Shown here in pieces: positions 16,865 through 24,941 of a stretch of DNA of 64,000 bases; the stretch's first letter is position 1, and every line of letters starts with the position of its first letter. The stretch is from Sulfitobacter mediterraneus (GTDB lineage: Bacteria; Pseudomonadota; Alphaproteobacteria; Rhodobacterales; Rhodobacteraceae). The DNA lies in assembly GCF_016801775.1 (NCBI RefSeq), contig NZ_CP069004.1, positions 1,612,001-1,676,000 on the forward strand. Direction: 5' to 3'. The notes beneath the pieces were generated by a model. It searched no databases and was not told the DNA's origin. It was given only the letters and a program-made list of their open reading frames with translations. The translations under genes and the position numbers were made by a program.

Positions 16865-17560
16865 ATGAACATCATCTGGCTTGGACATGGCTCATTTCGC
16901 ATCGAGATCGAAGATCAGGTGGTGTTGATTGACCCTTGGCTGAACGGCAATCCGATGATGCCCGAGGACGGCCACGATGCGGCCATTCAAGGCGCGACGC
17001 ATATTCTGGTCACCCATGGGCACTTTGACCACATCACCGATGTTGTGGAGATTTCCAAAGCCACCGGCGCGCCGGTTTCGGGCATGTATGAGCTTGCGCA
17101 ATACCTTGCGGCGGGCGGTGCGGTTGAGGGCGCGGCCTATAACATCAGTGGCACGATACCGCTGGGCGACAATGTGACCGCCGCGATGGTTCCAGCGATG
17201 CATTCATCTTCAACCATGGACGCGGACAAACCTCTGGGTCTGGGCCGCGAGACAGGATTTATCCTGCGCGGCGAAGGGCATACGGTCTATATTTCAGGTG
17301 ACACAGGCATCATGGCGGACATGGATTGGATCGGCGATTTCTATAAGCCGGATATCGGTATCTTGTCGGCAGGAGGGTTCTACACCATGGGCATGGCCGA
17401 AGCCGCCTATGCCGCCAAGCGCTATTTCAACTTCAAGACCGTGATCCCCTGCCATTACCGCACCTTTGACGCGCTGGAACAATCGGCCAAGGTATTGGCA
17501 GAAGGCCTGCCGGGGGTGAATGTGATTGAGCCTAAGGTGCTCCAGGCGATCAGCCTGTAA
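16865..17560 (+). CDS. UPF0173 metal-dependent hydrolase
   Basis: Metallo-beta-lactamase-fold hydrolase of 231 residues, cytoplasmic, physiological substrate unknown. Metal ligands are visible: the N-terminal WLGHGSFRIE, THGHFDHITD (HxHxDH, about residues 51-60), the His in VPAMHSSS (about 118), the Asp in YISGDTGIMADM (about 145), and the His in VIPCHYRTFD (about 200). This pattern and length match UPF0173 proteins. The ATG at 16865 is preceded by AGGGAGAA, a good Shine-Dalgarno; the long open extension upstream is not family-like. It is divergent from gatCA. Confidence 0.92.
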   Translation: MNIIWLGHGSFRIEIEDQVVLIDPWLNGNPMMPEDGHDAAIQGATHILVTHGHFDHITDVVEISKATGAPVSGMYELAQYLAAGGAVEGAAYNISGTIPLGDNVTAAMVPAMHSSSTMDADKPLGLGRETGFILRGEGHTVYISGDTGIMADMDWIGDFYKPDIGILSAGGFYTMGMAEAAYAAKRYFNFKTVIPCHYRTFDALEQSAKVLAEGLPGVNVIEPKVLQAISL

Positions 17561-17563
17561 CTT

Positions 17564-17998
17564 CTAATTTGTCACCCAATCCATACCTGCAGCATTGCGG
17601 GTATAGGTCAAACACCCGTTCTTCCCCTCAAAAGTGATCATCTGATAGGGGTATTGCTGGGTGTTCTGGCTGTCCGTCTCAAAGGTTGCACAAACTTCAA
17701 AGCTGTCCGGGCCGGATCGGGTGAACCTGTACTCTGCATCGGTGGCCGGATCGCGGGCATCCGGCTTGCGCCGGTGCCCATGGCAGCGTTCGGGGTTGAT
17801 CTGCGGATCGCTGTCTCCAAATGCCAAATCAACGGGAAGGTTGCAGCGGTAATATTCCCCCAGTCTGCGCAGATCCTGTGCCCGCTTGGAATCATTCTTC
17901 TCCATCCTGGCGAATCCCGGACCGCCAACCACCATCAGCGCGGCAATCACTGCGCCGCAGACAAGCGCCGCAGAGGCGACAAACAAAAGCCTGTTCAC
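17564..17998 (-). CDS. Hypothetical membrane-anchored or secreted protein
   Basis: Protein of 144 residues that I do not recognise. An N-terminal hydrophobic helix (about residues 4-28) could be an uncleaved anchor or signal. The remainder is hydrophilic, with four Cys spread through YYRCNLP, PERCHG, FEVCATF and KNGCLTY, which could form disulfides outside the cytoplasm. It starts with GTG and overlaps the stop of the DUF5671 gene by 4 bp (GTGA), so the two are a unit. In Rhodobacteraceae a gene of this form commonly follows the DUF5671 gene, which is recollection rather than a search result. Confidence 0.75.
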   Translation of the reverse strand: MNRLLFVASAALVCGAVIAALMVVGGPGFARMEKNDSKRAQDLRRLGEYYRCNLPVDLAFGDSDPQINPERCHGHRRKPDARDPATDAEYRFTRSGPDSFEVCATFETDSQNTQQYPYQMITFEGKNGCLTYTRNAAGMDWVTN

Positions 17999-18615
17999 GC
18001 CGCGTCCCCTTTGCGGATATCCCCGAGATAATAAACAAAAATTAATCCGGAGACTGCGCCGACAACCAGCGCTTTGGCCAAGAACTGCAAAGTGAAATCG
18101 CCGCTGAGGAAGGCGTAGATCACCGACACCAGATCACCCAGCAACACGCCGGACGCGCCCAGCAAGGTCAGATAGGTCATCCAGCGCCGGATCACAGATC
18201 GATACAGCGCCGGATCCGCCGCCAGTTTGCTGCGTTCCCGCGCGGTCAGCCAAAGGTAGGTGGGCGCTGTCACCACGAGAACTGCAATTGCCCAGCGGAT
18301 TCCATGGCTGCTGCGGTAGCCCGCATCGTCAAAGGCCAGATCGATCAGGTGGTTCAGCAAAAGCACCAGATGGATGGCACCAAACAGCAAGACCCCGAAC
18401 ATCAGGGCGTAGATAAAGAAATCCCGTGCCGACACGGTGGATTGCGGCCTTGGCACCGGCGGCGCGAAGGGGGTGTCAGCCCATGCGCTCAAGGCATCTG
18501 ACACCTCTGATGCGCTCCAGCCTGAGGCCGTCAGGGCCGCTGCAATCTCATCGCGGCTTTTGCCCGCGCTCAGTGCATCGCGGGTAAAGCGGGAAAGCTC
18601 CTTACTGACAGCCAT
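17995..18615 (-). CDS. DUF5671-type membrane protein
   Basis: Membrane protein of 206 residues with no known function. The first 50 residues resemble a small helical UBA-like segment (FTRDALSAGKSRDEIAAALT, then GWSASEVSDAL), next to a Pro-rich linker. About five hydrophobic helices follow, starting with ARDFFIYALMFGVLLFGAIH, the start of a DUF5671-like domain. It lies 5 bp downstream of tadA's neighbour region on the same strand and overlaps the next gene. The domain name is from pattern recall and should be checked. Confidence 0.72.
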   Translation of the reverse strand: MAVSKELSRFTRDALSAGKSRDEIAAALTASGWSASEVSDALSAWADTPFAPPVPRPQSTVSARDFFIYALMFGVLLFGAIHLVLLLNHLIDLAFDDAGYRSSHGIRWAIAVLVVTAPTYLWLTARERSKLAADPALYRSVIRRWMTYLTLLGASGVLLGDLVSVIYAFLSGDFTLQFLAKALVVGAVSGLIFVYYLGDIRKGDAA

Positions 18616-18620
18616 ACCAA

Positions 18621-19076
18621 TTAACCTTTTCTTTTTGCTTCAAAAAACTCTTTCAACATGGTCTCCGCCGCCGCACCATCAATGCCGTCAAACACCTCCG
18701 GAACATGATGACATTGCGGATGGGAAAACACCCGTGCCCCCTGCGCGACCCCACCCGATTTGGGATCGGAGGCACCGTAATACAACCGGGCCACCCGTGC
18801 CGCCGATATCGCGGCGGCGCACATCGGGCATGGCTCAAGCGTCACGTAAAGCGCATGGCCCGGCAGCCGTTCCGACCCTGCCGCCGCACAGGCCGCACGG
18901 ATCGCCAGCACCTCCGCATGGGCGGTCGGATCGTTCAATTCGCGGGTGCGGTTGCCTGCCTGCGCCACAACCTGCCCTCCTGGATCGACGACAACTGCGC
19001 CCACCGGCACCTCGCCGCGTGCACCAGCGGCGGCCGCTTCGGCCAGGGCGGCCTGCATGTGGGATCGAAACACCAT
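18621..19076 (-). CDS. tadA: tRNA-specific adenosine deaminase
   Basis: Converts A34 to inosine in the anticodon of tRNA-Arg(ACG); essential in most bacteria. It has 151 residues, as usual for TadA. The Zn2+ site is complete: HAEVLAIRAAC with the catalytic Glu (about residue 53), and PCPMCAAAI (about 83-91). VARLYYGASDPKSGG is the characteristic segment after it. Cytidine or guanine deaminases share the fold, but the spacing and this segment favour TadA. It is divergent from the pseudouridine synthase gene, another RNA-modification gene. Confidence 0.95.
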   Translation of the reverse strand: MVFRSHMQAALAEAAAAGARGEVPVGAVVVDPGGQVVAQAGNRTRELNDPTAHAEVLAIRAACAAAGSERLPGHALYVTLEPCPMCAAAISAARVARLYYGASDPKSGGVAQGARVFSHPQCHHVPEVFDGIDGAAAETMLKEFFEAKRKG

Positions 19077-19138
19077 CCCTTTTCATGCCCGCAATTGCCG
19101 CCCTTTCGCAACCCGCACAAACAGGGTAAGCGGGCGGC

Positions 19139-19984
19139 ATGACAGACAATGCCCCTAAAGAGACCCCGAAAGGCGACCGGATCGCCAAAGTTCTGGCCCG
19201 TGCCGGTGTCGCCTCCCGCCGCGAGGCGGAGCGCATGATCGAGGCTGGCCGTGTACGCGTGAACGGGGAACAGATCCTGTCCCCCGCACTGAACGTGACC
19301 GAAAGCGACACCATCATGGTCGATGGCAACCCCGTGTCAGAACCCGAGCCGCCGCGCATGTGGATGTATCACAAGCCCACCGGGCTGGTGACCAGTGATC
19401 GCGACGAAAAGGGCCGCGAAACGATTTACGACAAGATGCCCGAAGACATGCCGCGTGTGATGTCGGTGGGGCGGCTTGATATCAATTCCGAAGGGCTTTT
19501 GCTGTTGACCAATGATGGGGGCATCAAACGCAAGCTGGAATTGCCCAGCACCGGCTGGTTGCGCCGCTACCGCGTGCGGGTCAACGGGCGGCCCAGCGAC
19601 GAAGCGTTGGAGCCCTTGCGCAAGGGCATCACCATCGAGGGCGAACGGTTTCAGCCGATGACTGTGACGCTGGACCGGCAGCAGGGCGCAAATGCCTGGC
19701 TGACCGTGGGTCTGCGCGAGGGCAAAAACCGCGAGATCCGCCGTGCGATGGAAGCCGTGAACCTCAGCGTGAACCGCCTGATCCGCATCAGCTATGGGCC
19801 TTTTCAGCTGGGCGAGCTGAAATCCGGCGAGGTCGAAGAGGTCCGCCGCAAGATCGTGCGCGATCAATTGGGACTTGAGATCGAAGATCCCAGCGGCACC
19901 GCGCAGAAAAAACCGAAGGCGGTCCAGAGGTTCTCAAAACGCCGCAGCAGCATGGCCGGAAAACCGGGCAAACCGCGCCGTTGA
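19139..19984 (+). CDS. Pseudouridine synthase, RsuA/RluB type
   Basis: Isomerises a uridine in rRNA. It has 281 residues. The N-terminal S4 RNA-binding domain (about 14-60) contains ARAGVASRREAERMIEAGRV. The catalytic domain contains GRLDINSEGLLLLTNDG (about 112-128) with the catalytic Asp, and REGKNREIRRAME (about 198-210). The basic C-terminal tail after residue 250 is lysine- and arginine-rich. RluB (23S position 2605) is the likeliest assignment because of the S4 domain and tail; RluE or RsuA cannot be excluded. Confidence 0.92.
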   Translation: MTDNAPKETPKGDRIAKVLARAGVASRREAERMIEAGRVRVNGEQILSPALNVTESDTIMVDGNPVSEPEPPRMWMYHKPTGLVTSDRDEKGRETIYDKMPEDMPRVMSVGRLDINSEGLLLLTNDGGIKRKLELPSTGWLRRYRVRVNGRPSDEALEPLRKGITIEGERFQPMTVTLDRQQGANAWLTVGLREGKNREIRRAMEAVNLSVNRLIRISYGPFQLGELKSGEVEEVRRKIVRDQLGLEIEDPSGTAQKKPKAVQRFSKRRSSMAGKPGKPRR

Positions 19985-20009
19985 ATTAGGGCGACGGCGC
20001 CGCCGGGCA

Positions 20010-21266
20010 TTACCACGCCGCCTCAGGCTCTCCCGTTTCGGCGGGCAACAACGGCCCGGCAGGTTTCAAACGCGCTTCGCCCAGTCGCGGATGCAGGCGC
20101 CCCGCGATGCCCCAAGCGACAAAGCTGGCCGCCCCTGCAGCCACAAAGATACCAGAAATCGGCGCGGCCAGCAGGATCAGCCATGCAATTCCCGGTGTCG
20201 CAATGCCCGACACATCACGGAACGAGGAATAGATCGCCGACATCTCGGTCCGCTCGGACGGCTTGACCGCCATCAGGAACGGCAGGCCCGCGCAAATATC
20301 CAGCAAGATCAAAAAGAAACTCCCACAAAACAGCAGCGCAATCGTGGCCAGCGGCAGACCAGCGACAAAGCCGCCCAGCGCGAAAAGCAACCCACAGGCC
20401 ATGAAACCGGTGCGAACAGAACGGCGGATCGACCCCGCCTGCATCCAGCGCAACATGACCGGCGAGAGGAACAGCGCCGCATTGGTCAGCGACAACAATA
20501 TCCCGCCCAGCTGATCCCCCAGGCCATTTTCCACAGCGAAAATAGGCAAGTACACCACATAGGCCCACCAACCACAGGACCGGATTACCGCAAATAGCCA
20601 ACCCGCGATCAGCCTTGGCTGCTCAAAAAAGCGCCCCAGAAACGACAGCGGATTGGGCGGCGCCTTGCGCGCCCGCGTGATCAGCTTGCCATTGCCAAGC
20701 CGCATATAGAGGAACACCGCGAGCATCAAAGCCGCGGCAATGGCGGAAACGATGAAAGGCGCAGGCTGCCAAAAGCTCCAAAGCACAACGCCCAGCACCG
20801 GGCCAAGGGTCCAGCCCAAAGCCGAATAGAACATGCGCAATGTCTCGCATTTGCCAAGTTCCACCCGTGCAATGTAGTCCAGCACATAGGCGTTGAAGCA
20901 GACAAATGTTGTCACGGTCGCCAGCGAGTTCAGCACCAAGGACGCCACGATCATCTCGGGCTGGCCTGTCATCGCCAGCCCGGCCGAAACAACAAAGCCA
21001 AACGCCCCCACCCCATACATCCAGCGCCGCGGCACAAATCTGTTCAGGAAGGGCACCAGCAGCCCAACAAGCAGCGACACCACGCCGATGCAAAAGTAGA
21101 TCGAGCTGATCAGCGCGGCATCTTTCAGCGCATTGTAAATCGCCACGGGATAGACAGAGATCAAAATCCCTCTCGCAACGGCTTCACACCCCGCCAGCAT
21201 CGCAAACCCTCTTACAGAGGGGGCTGGCGCGTGGCGGATCCATTCGGGAATACGGCGTTCGAACAT
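20010..21266 (-). CDS. MFS transporter
   Basis: Inner-membrane major-facilitator permease of 418 residues with about 12 hydrophobic helices. The segment between helices 2 and 3 (FLNRFVPRRWMYG) is in the expected MFS position, and there is a basic central loop (GNGKLITRARKAPP). The start codon is supported by an AT-rich leader upstream. The substrate is not evident; sugar or drug efflux are possible. It is convergent with the pseudouridine synthase gene and divergent from the XpaC-TelA cluster across 300 bp. Confidence 0.88.
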   Translation of the reverse strand: MFERRIPEWIRHAPAPSVRGFAMLAGCEAVARGILISVYPVAIYNALKDAALISSIYFCIGVVSLLVGLLVPFLNRFVPRRWMYGVGAFGFVVSAGLAMTGQPEMIVASLVLNSLATVTTFVCFNAYVLDYIARVELGKCETLRMFYSALGWTLGPVLGVVLWSFWQPAPFIVSAIAAALMLAVFLYMRLGNGKLITRARKAPPNPLSFLGRFFEQPRLIAGWLFAVIRSCGWWAYVVYLPIFAVENGLGDQLGGILLSLTNAALFLSPVMLRWMQAGSIRRSVRTGFMACGLLFALGGFVAGLPLATIALLFCGSFFLILLDICAGLPFLMAVKPSERTEMSAIYSSFRDVSGIATPGIAWLILLAAPISGIFVAAGAASFVAWGIAGRLHPRLGEARLKPAGPLLPAETGEPEAAW

Positions 21267-21270
21267 AAGA

Positions 21271-21407
21271 AAAACTCACCCCATGTTTTTTTGCCAACTT
21301 GACTGAGAATCCCTGTTTTTCTGTTCGACCTGCGACACCAAAGCGCGATCACGATGTCGCAAAACCTGTTTGGCGTGCAGCGCAGGGTTGATCCCATGGG
21401 TGAGTTT
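21271..21407. repeat. Long-range inverted repeat between the MFS gene and the XpaC-TelA cluster
   Basis: AAAACTCACCCCATG (21271-21285) is matched by CATGGGTGAGTTTT (21394-21407), imperfect only by one extra C. The arms are about 110 bp apart in the 300-bp divergent region. Two half-sites of a shared regulator or a long hairpin are possible. The remainder of the gap carries the AT-rich CCTATATAATCGATATAAA (about 21457-21475), which may be part of a promoter. Confidence 0.45.
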
Positions 21408-21566
21408 TGGATGGTTTTTCCCCGTCACAGATCATTCACAATCGGAGGGTAAACCCCTATATAATCGATATAAATCAGGCAGACGCCCGGCTAGCCTTGG
21501 CATGCCTGTCGGCCGCTGGTCTTTGCGCAAGGGCGCATCGTCTGGCACGGTGTTCATGTTGCGCCT

Positions 21567-21821
21567 ATGTTGGCAGTACGGGGGAAAATTGTGGCACGGC
21601 TCTTGCTGATCGTATTGTTTGTTGTGGTGATCGTTGCCATTGGCGCGATAATGCTATCAATCTGGAATGCGGCCACGGCCCCTCGGTCTTCTGGGCCGTC
21701 AAGGGGCAACGCGGGAATAAAGGATATGCACATGGGGTCAGGGTCCGTTCGAAGAATGGCATATGTTGCGTTGATCGTGGTGCTGTTTGGCGTCACCAGC
21801 GGCTGGCTTGGGGGGCTTTGA
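21567..21821 (+). CDS. Small two-helix membrane protein at the head of the XpaC-TelA cluster
   Basis: Predicted protein of 84 residues with two hydrophobic helices: LLLIVLFVVVIVAIGAIML near residues 12-31, and MAYVALIVVLFGVTSGWL near 64-81. The linker is polar (SGPSRGNAGIK). I recognise no family. It ends 3 bp before the XpaC start on the same strand, so co-translation is likely. Support for its being real is the position, the hydrophobic pattern and the lack of any better frame in this stretch. The start could lie slightly later. Confidence 0.6.
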   Translation: MLAVRGKIVARLLLIVLFVVVIVAIGAIMLSIWNAATAPRSSGPSRGNAGIKDMHMGSGSVRRMAYVALIVVLFGVTSGWLGGL

Positions 21822-21824
21822 TCC

Positions 21825-22709
21825 ATGGCCAAACGCTTTGGCGGAAAATACAGCCCCGATGGGCAGGTCGCGCCGGACAGCACGCCGCGCAAACGTATTG
21901 AAGTGGACCCCGCAGGTGGGCGCTCGAACGTACTGTTTGCCCCGGCGATTGTGCTGGTTTTTACTTCATTGAATGACGGCGCCACCAGTCTGGCGCTGGG
22001 TCTGGCGGGGGCGGCCAGCCTGATCCTTGGCGCATGGCTGCTGCGTGAGGGGTTGCGCGCCGAGGCGGAGTTCAACAGCCGCAAGGTGGCCCGCAAACCA
22101 GCCATTCCCCGGAAATTACTGGCCGCTGCCGCCGCTGGCCTTGGCGCGGCATTGGCGGTTCTGGCCCATCAGGACGGCAGCTTGGCCATCCTAGCGCCGC
22201 TGCTGTTTGGCGGCTGCACCGCCGCGCTGCACCTGACGGCCTTTGGCCTTGATCCGATGAAAAGCAAAGGCATGGAAGGCATCGACACCTTTCAGCAAGA
22301 CCGCGTGGCCCGCGTGGTGGATGAGGCCGAGAAGCTGCTCGCCGGGATGAGCGATGCCATGGCCCGCGCCGGAGACCGCGCCGCAGCCAAGCGTCTGGAG
22401 GTTTTTCAGGACACGGCACGCGAACTGATCCGCACAGTCGAAGAAGATCCGCGCGACCTGACAGCCGCGCGCAAATATCTGTCGGTTTATCTGCGCGGTG
22501 CCCGCGATGCGACGGCGAAATTCGCCGATATCTATAGCCGATCACAGGACGATCAGGCCCGCGCCGATTACCTTGCGCTGCTTGATGATCTTGACCGAAA
22601 CTTTGCCGCCCGCACACGCAAATCCCTGCTCGAAGATCGCAGCGATCTGACCGTAGAGATCGACGTGCTGCGCGAACGGTTGTCCCGCGAAGGGGTCCGG
22701 CTGGACTGA
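21825..22709 (+). CDS. XpaC-family protein (5-bromo-4-chloroindolyl phosphate hydrolysis family)
   Basis: Membrane-anchored protein of 294 residues. After a polar basic N-terminus there are about four hydrophobic helices (roughly 40-75 and 92-140). The cytoplasmic C-terminal half is helical and charged, from DTFQQDRVARVVDEAEKLLA to the end. This matches the XpaC family, whose hydrolase name comes from an old phenotype and whose true function is unknown. XpaC genes are typically next to telA homologues (the Bacillus subtilis xpaC-yaaN pair), as here. It is followed by TelA 36 bp downstream. Confidence 0.85.
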   Translation: MAKRFGGKYSPDGQVAPDSTPRKRIEVDPAGGRSNVLFAPAIVLVFTSLNDGATSLALGLAGAASLILGAWLLREGLRAEAEFNSRKVARKPAIPRKLLAAAAAGLGAALAVLAHQDGSLAILAPLLFGGCTAALHLTAFGLDPMKSKGMEGIDTFQQDRVARVVDEAEKLLAGMSDAMARAGDRAAAKRLEVFQDTARELIRTVEEDPRDLTAARKYLSVYLRGARDATAKFADIYSRSQDDQARADYLALLDDLDRNFAARTRKSLLEDRSDLTVEIDVLRERLSREGVRLD

Positions 22710-22745
22710 CTTTGCCCTGCAAAACGCATGAAGGAAACTTGATAT

Positions 22746-23942
22746 ATGTCTGAAACTGTTCGTGAAAAAGCCAATCAATCTCTCGCCATGGTGGAAGAAG
22801 TGACCGCTGTTGTCTTGCCCGAACCAGCGGCAGCCAATGCAGTTGTGCCACTGGAAAAGGCCAACAAGACCCAAAGTGCCGAGATCAAGCGTCGCATGGC
22901 CGAGATCGATATGGAAGACACGCAATCCATCGTTTCTTTCGGGTCTGCCGCGCAGGCCGAGTTGCAGGAAATCAGCCAGGCGATGCTGGCCGATGTGCGC
23001 AACAAGGACGTCGGCCCCGCAGGTGACAGCCTGCGCAATATTGTCAGCACAATTCGTGGCTTCTCAGTCTCGGAACTCGACGTGCGCCGCAAGCGCAGCT
23101 GGTGGGAAAAACTGTTGGGCAAGGCCGCGCCCTTTGCCAAGTTCACCGCGCAATTCGAAAAGGTCCAAGGCCAGATTGACCGGATCACCGATAATCTGCT
23201 GAGCCATGAGCATACCCTGCTCAAAGACATCAAATCGCTTGATATGCTTTATGAAAAAACGCTGCAGTTCTACGATGAGCTGGCGCTCTATATCGCGGCA
23301 GGCGAGGCAAAGCTGGCCGATCTCGACGCCACCGTAATCCCTGCCAAAGAGGCCGAAGTCAGCAAAGCCGCCGAAGCCGATCAGGTGATGGTCGCACAGG
23401 AATTGCGCGACATGCGGGCCGCACGGGATGATCTGGAACGCCGGGTGCATGATCTGAAGCTGACCCGTCAGGTCACCATGCAATCCCTGCCCTCCATCCG
23501 GCTGGTGCAGGAAAACGACAAGTCGCTGGTGACCAAGATCAACTCTACGCTGGTCAACACCGTGCCGCTGTGGGAAACGCAGCTGGCACAGGCCGTCACC
23601 ATCCAACGCTCTGCCGAAGCGGCCAGCGCGGTACGCGAGGCCAATGACCTGACCAATGAACTACTGACCTCAAACGCGAAAAACCTGCGCGAAAGCAACA
23701 AGATGATCCGCCAGGAGATGGAACGCGGTGTGTTTGACATCGAAGCGGTGAAACAGGCCAACGCCGATCTGATTGGCACCATCGAAGAAAGCCTGCAAAT
23801 TGCCGACGAAGGCAAAGCCAAACGCGCCGCCGCTGAAAAGGAATTGCAGGAGATGGAAGCGAAACTGCGCGATACGCTGGCCGCAGCCAAGGCCAAGAAG
23901 ACCGGCCTGGGCGATACCGCTGGCGGCGCGGTTCCGGGGTAG
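22746..23942 (+). CDS. TelA/YaaN family toxic-anion-resistance-like protein
   Basis: Cytoplasmic helical protein of 398 residues, the usual TelA length. Long coiled-coil-like helices run from about residue 120 to the end, and the family block GDSLRNIVSTIRGFSVSEL lies near 80-98. The segment SIRLVQENDKSLVTKINSTL (about 247-266) is the conserved core of the family, and the helix PLWETQLAQAVTIQRSAEAA follows. The family was named for tellurite resistance; homologues respond to toxic anions and cell-envelope antibiotics, but the mechanism is unknown. It is a member of the cluster running from the small membrane protein to the zinc-ribbon gene. Confidence 0.9.
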   Translation: MSETVREKANQSLAMVEEVTAVVLPEPAAANAVVPLEKANKTQSAEIKRRMAEIDMEDTQSIVSFGSAAQAELQEISQAMLADVRNKDVGPAGDSLRNIVSTIRGFSVSELDVRRKRSWWEKLLGKAAPFAKFTAQFEKVQGQIDRITDNLLSHEHTLLKDIKSLDMLYEKTLQFYDELALYIAAGEAKLADLDATVIPAKEAEVSKAAEADQVMVAQELRDMRAARDDLERRVHDLKLTRQVTMQSLPSIRLVQENDKSLVTKINSTLVNTVPLWETQLAQAVTIQRSAEAASAVREANDLTNELLTSNAKNLRESNKMIRQEMERGVFDIEAVKQANADLIGTIEESLQIADEGKAKRAAAEKELQEMEAKLRDTLAAAKAKKTGLGDTAGGAVPG

Positions 23943-23949
23943 GTACTTG

Positions 23950-24906
23950 ATGACGGCAGGCATTCTTCAGCGCATGACGCGCATTGGGGGGGCGGGCATG
24001 TTGTCCGCCGCCCTTGCCGCGTGCAATCTGATTGCGCCCGTCGAGCCTTCGCTGAAACCGCAGGCGCGGCCTGCCGCCCTGCCCGCGCCGGTGGTGGCCA
24101 AACCCACCTCTCAAAGAAGCGCGATGCTGCGCAGCTATCTCAATCAGGTGCAGACCGCACAATTGACCCAAGGGTTGCTGCGCCGCGACGGCGGCGGCGC
24201 TGACACCCCCTTTACCGCCGATATGCTGGCCCGCAACTTTGAAAAAATCGCCTTTTTCAACGAATACGACGGCAACTTCTCCGGCCGGGGCGGCCAAAGC
24301 CCCCTGCGCCGCTGGGATATGCCGGTCCGGATGGACGTCATCTTTGGCGCCGGGGTGCCGCCATCGCAGCGCGCTGGCGACGCCTATGACGTGCGCCGCT
24401 ATGCAAACAGGCTGGCGCGGATCACCGGCCATCCGATTTCCACCTCCGGAACGCCGAATTTCCTGGTGATCATCGCCTCTGAGGACGACCGCGCCGAGGC
24501 GTTGGTGGAGGCCGCAACGCGGGTGCGCGGAATCACCGCAAACAGTCTGCGGGCGTTGCGCAACATGCGCCGTGACACCTATTGCGCCGTGGCCGCCTAT
24601 GCCGCCGGGCCGGATGCCAACACCTATACCGCCGCTGTCGCGATCATTCGGGCCGAAAACCCCGATCTGCTGCGCCTCAGCTGCATCCACGAAGAGCTGG
24701 CCCAAGGTCTTGGCCTTGCCAATGACAGCCCGGCCGCGCGGCCTTCGATCTTTAACGACGACGACGAATTTGCGCTGCTCACGGGCCATGACGAACTGCT
24801 GCTCAAGATGCTATACGATCCGCGCCTGCGCCCCGGCATGAGCGCCGCCGAAGCGGCGCCGATCACCCGTATCATCGCACGCGAACTGACCGGCGGGCCG
24901 TTGTGA
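23950..24906 (+). CDS. DUF2927 lipoprotein
   Basis: Exported lipoprotein of 318 residues. The signal peptide ends in SAALAACN with lipobox Cys25. The mature domain is the DUF2927 type, containing LSRDGGG-like LLRRDGGGADTPF and the segment LSCIHEELAQGLGLANDSP (about 238-256). That segment has a His-Glu pair but lacks the third His of an HExxH zinc protease, so activity is uncertain. The C-terminus contains DEFALLTGHDELLLKMLYDPRLRPG, typical of the family. The start ATG at 23950 was chosen because it begins a clean signal peptide; it lies 7 bp after the telA stop. Its presence places part of the cluster on the envelope side. Confidence 0.85.
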   Translation: MTAGILQRMTRIGGAGMLSAALAACNLIAPVEPSLKPQARPAALPAPVVAKPTSQRSAMLRSYLNQVQTAQLTQGLLRRDGGGADTPFTADMLARNFEKIAFFNEYDGNFSGRGGQSPLRRWDMPVRMDVIFGAGVPPSQRAGDAYDVRRYANRLARITGHPISTSGTPNFLVIIASEDDRAEALVEAATRVRGITANSLRALRNMRRDTYCAVAAYAAGPDANTYTAAVAIIRAENPDLLRLSCIHEELAQGLGLANDSPAARPSIFNDDDEFALLTGHDELLLKMLYDPRLRPGMSAAEAAPITRIIARELTGGPL

Positions 24907-24941
24907 GCCTTCCCATTTCTGACCAATAAAGGACCAACCTC

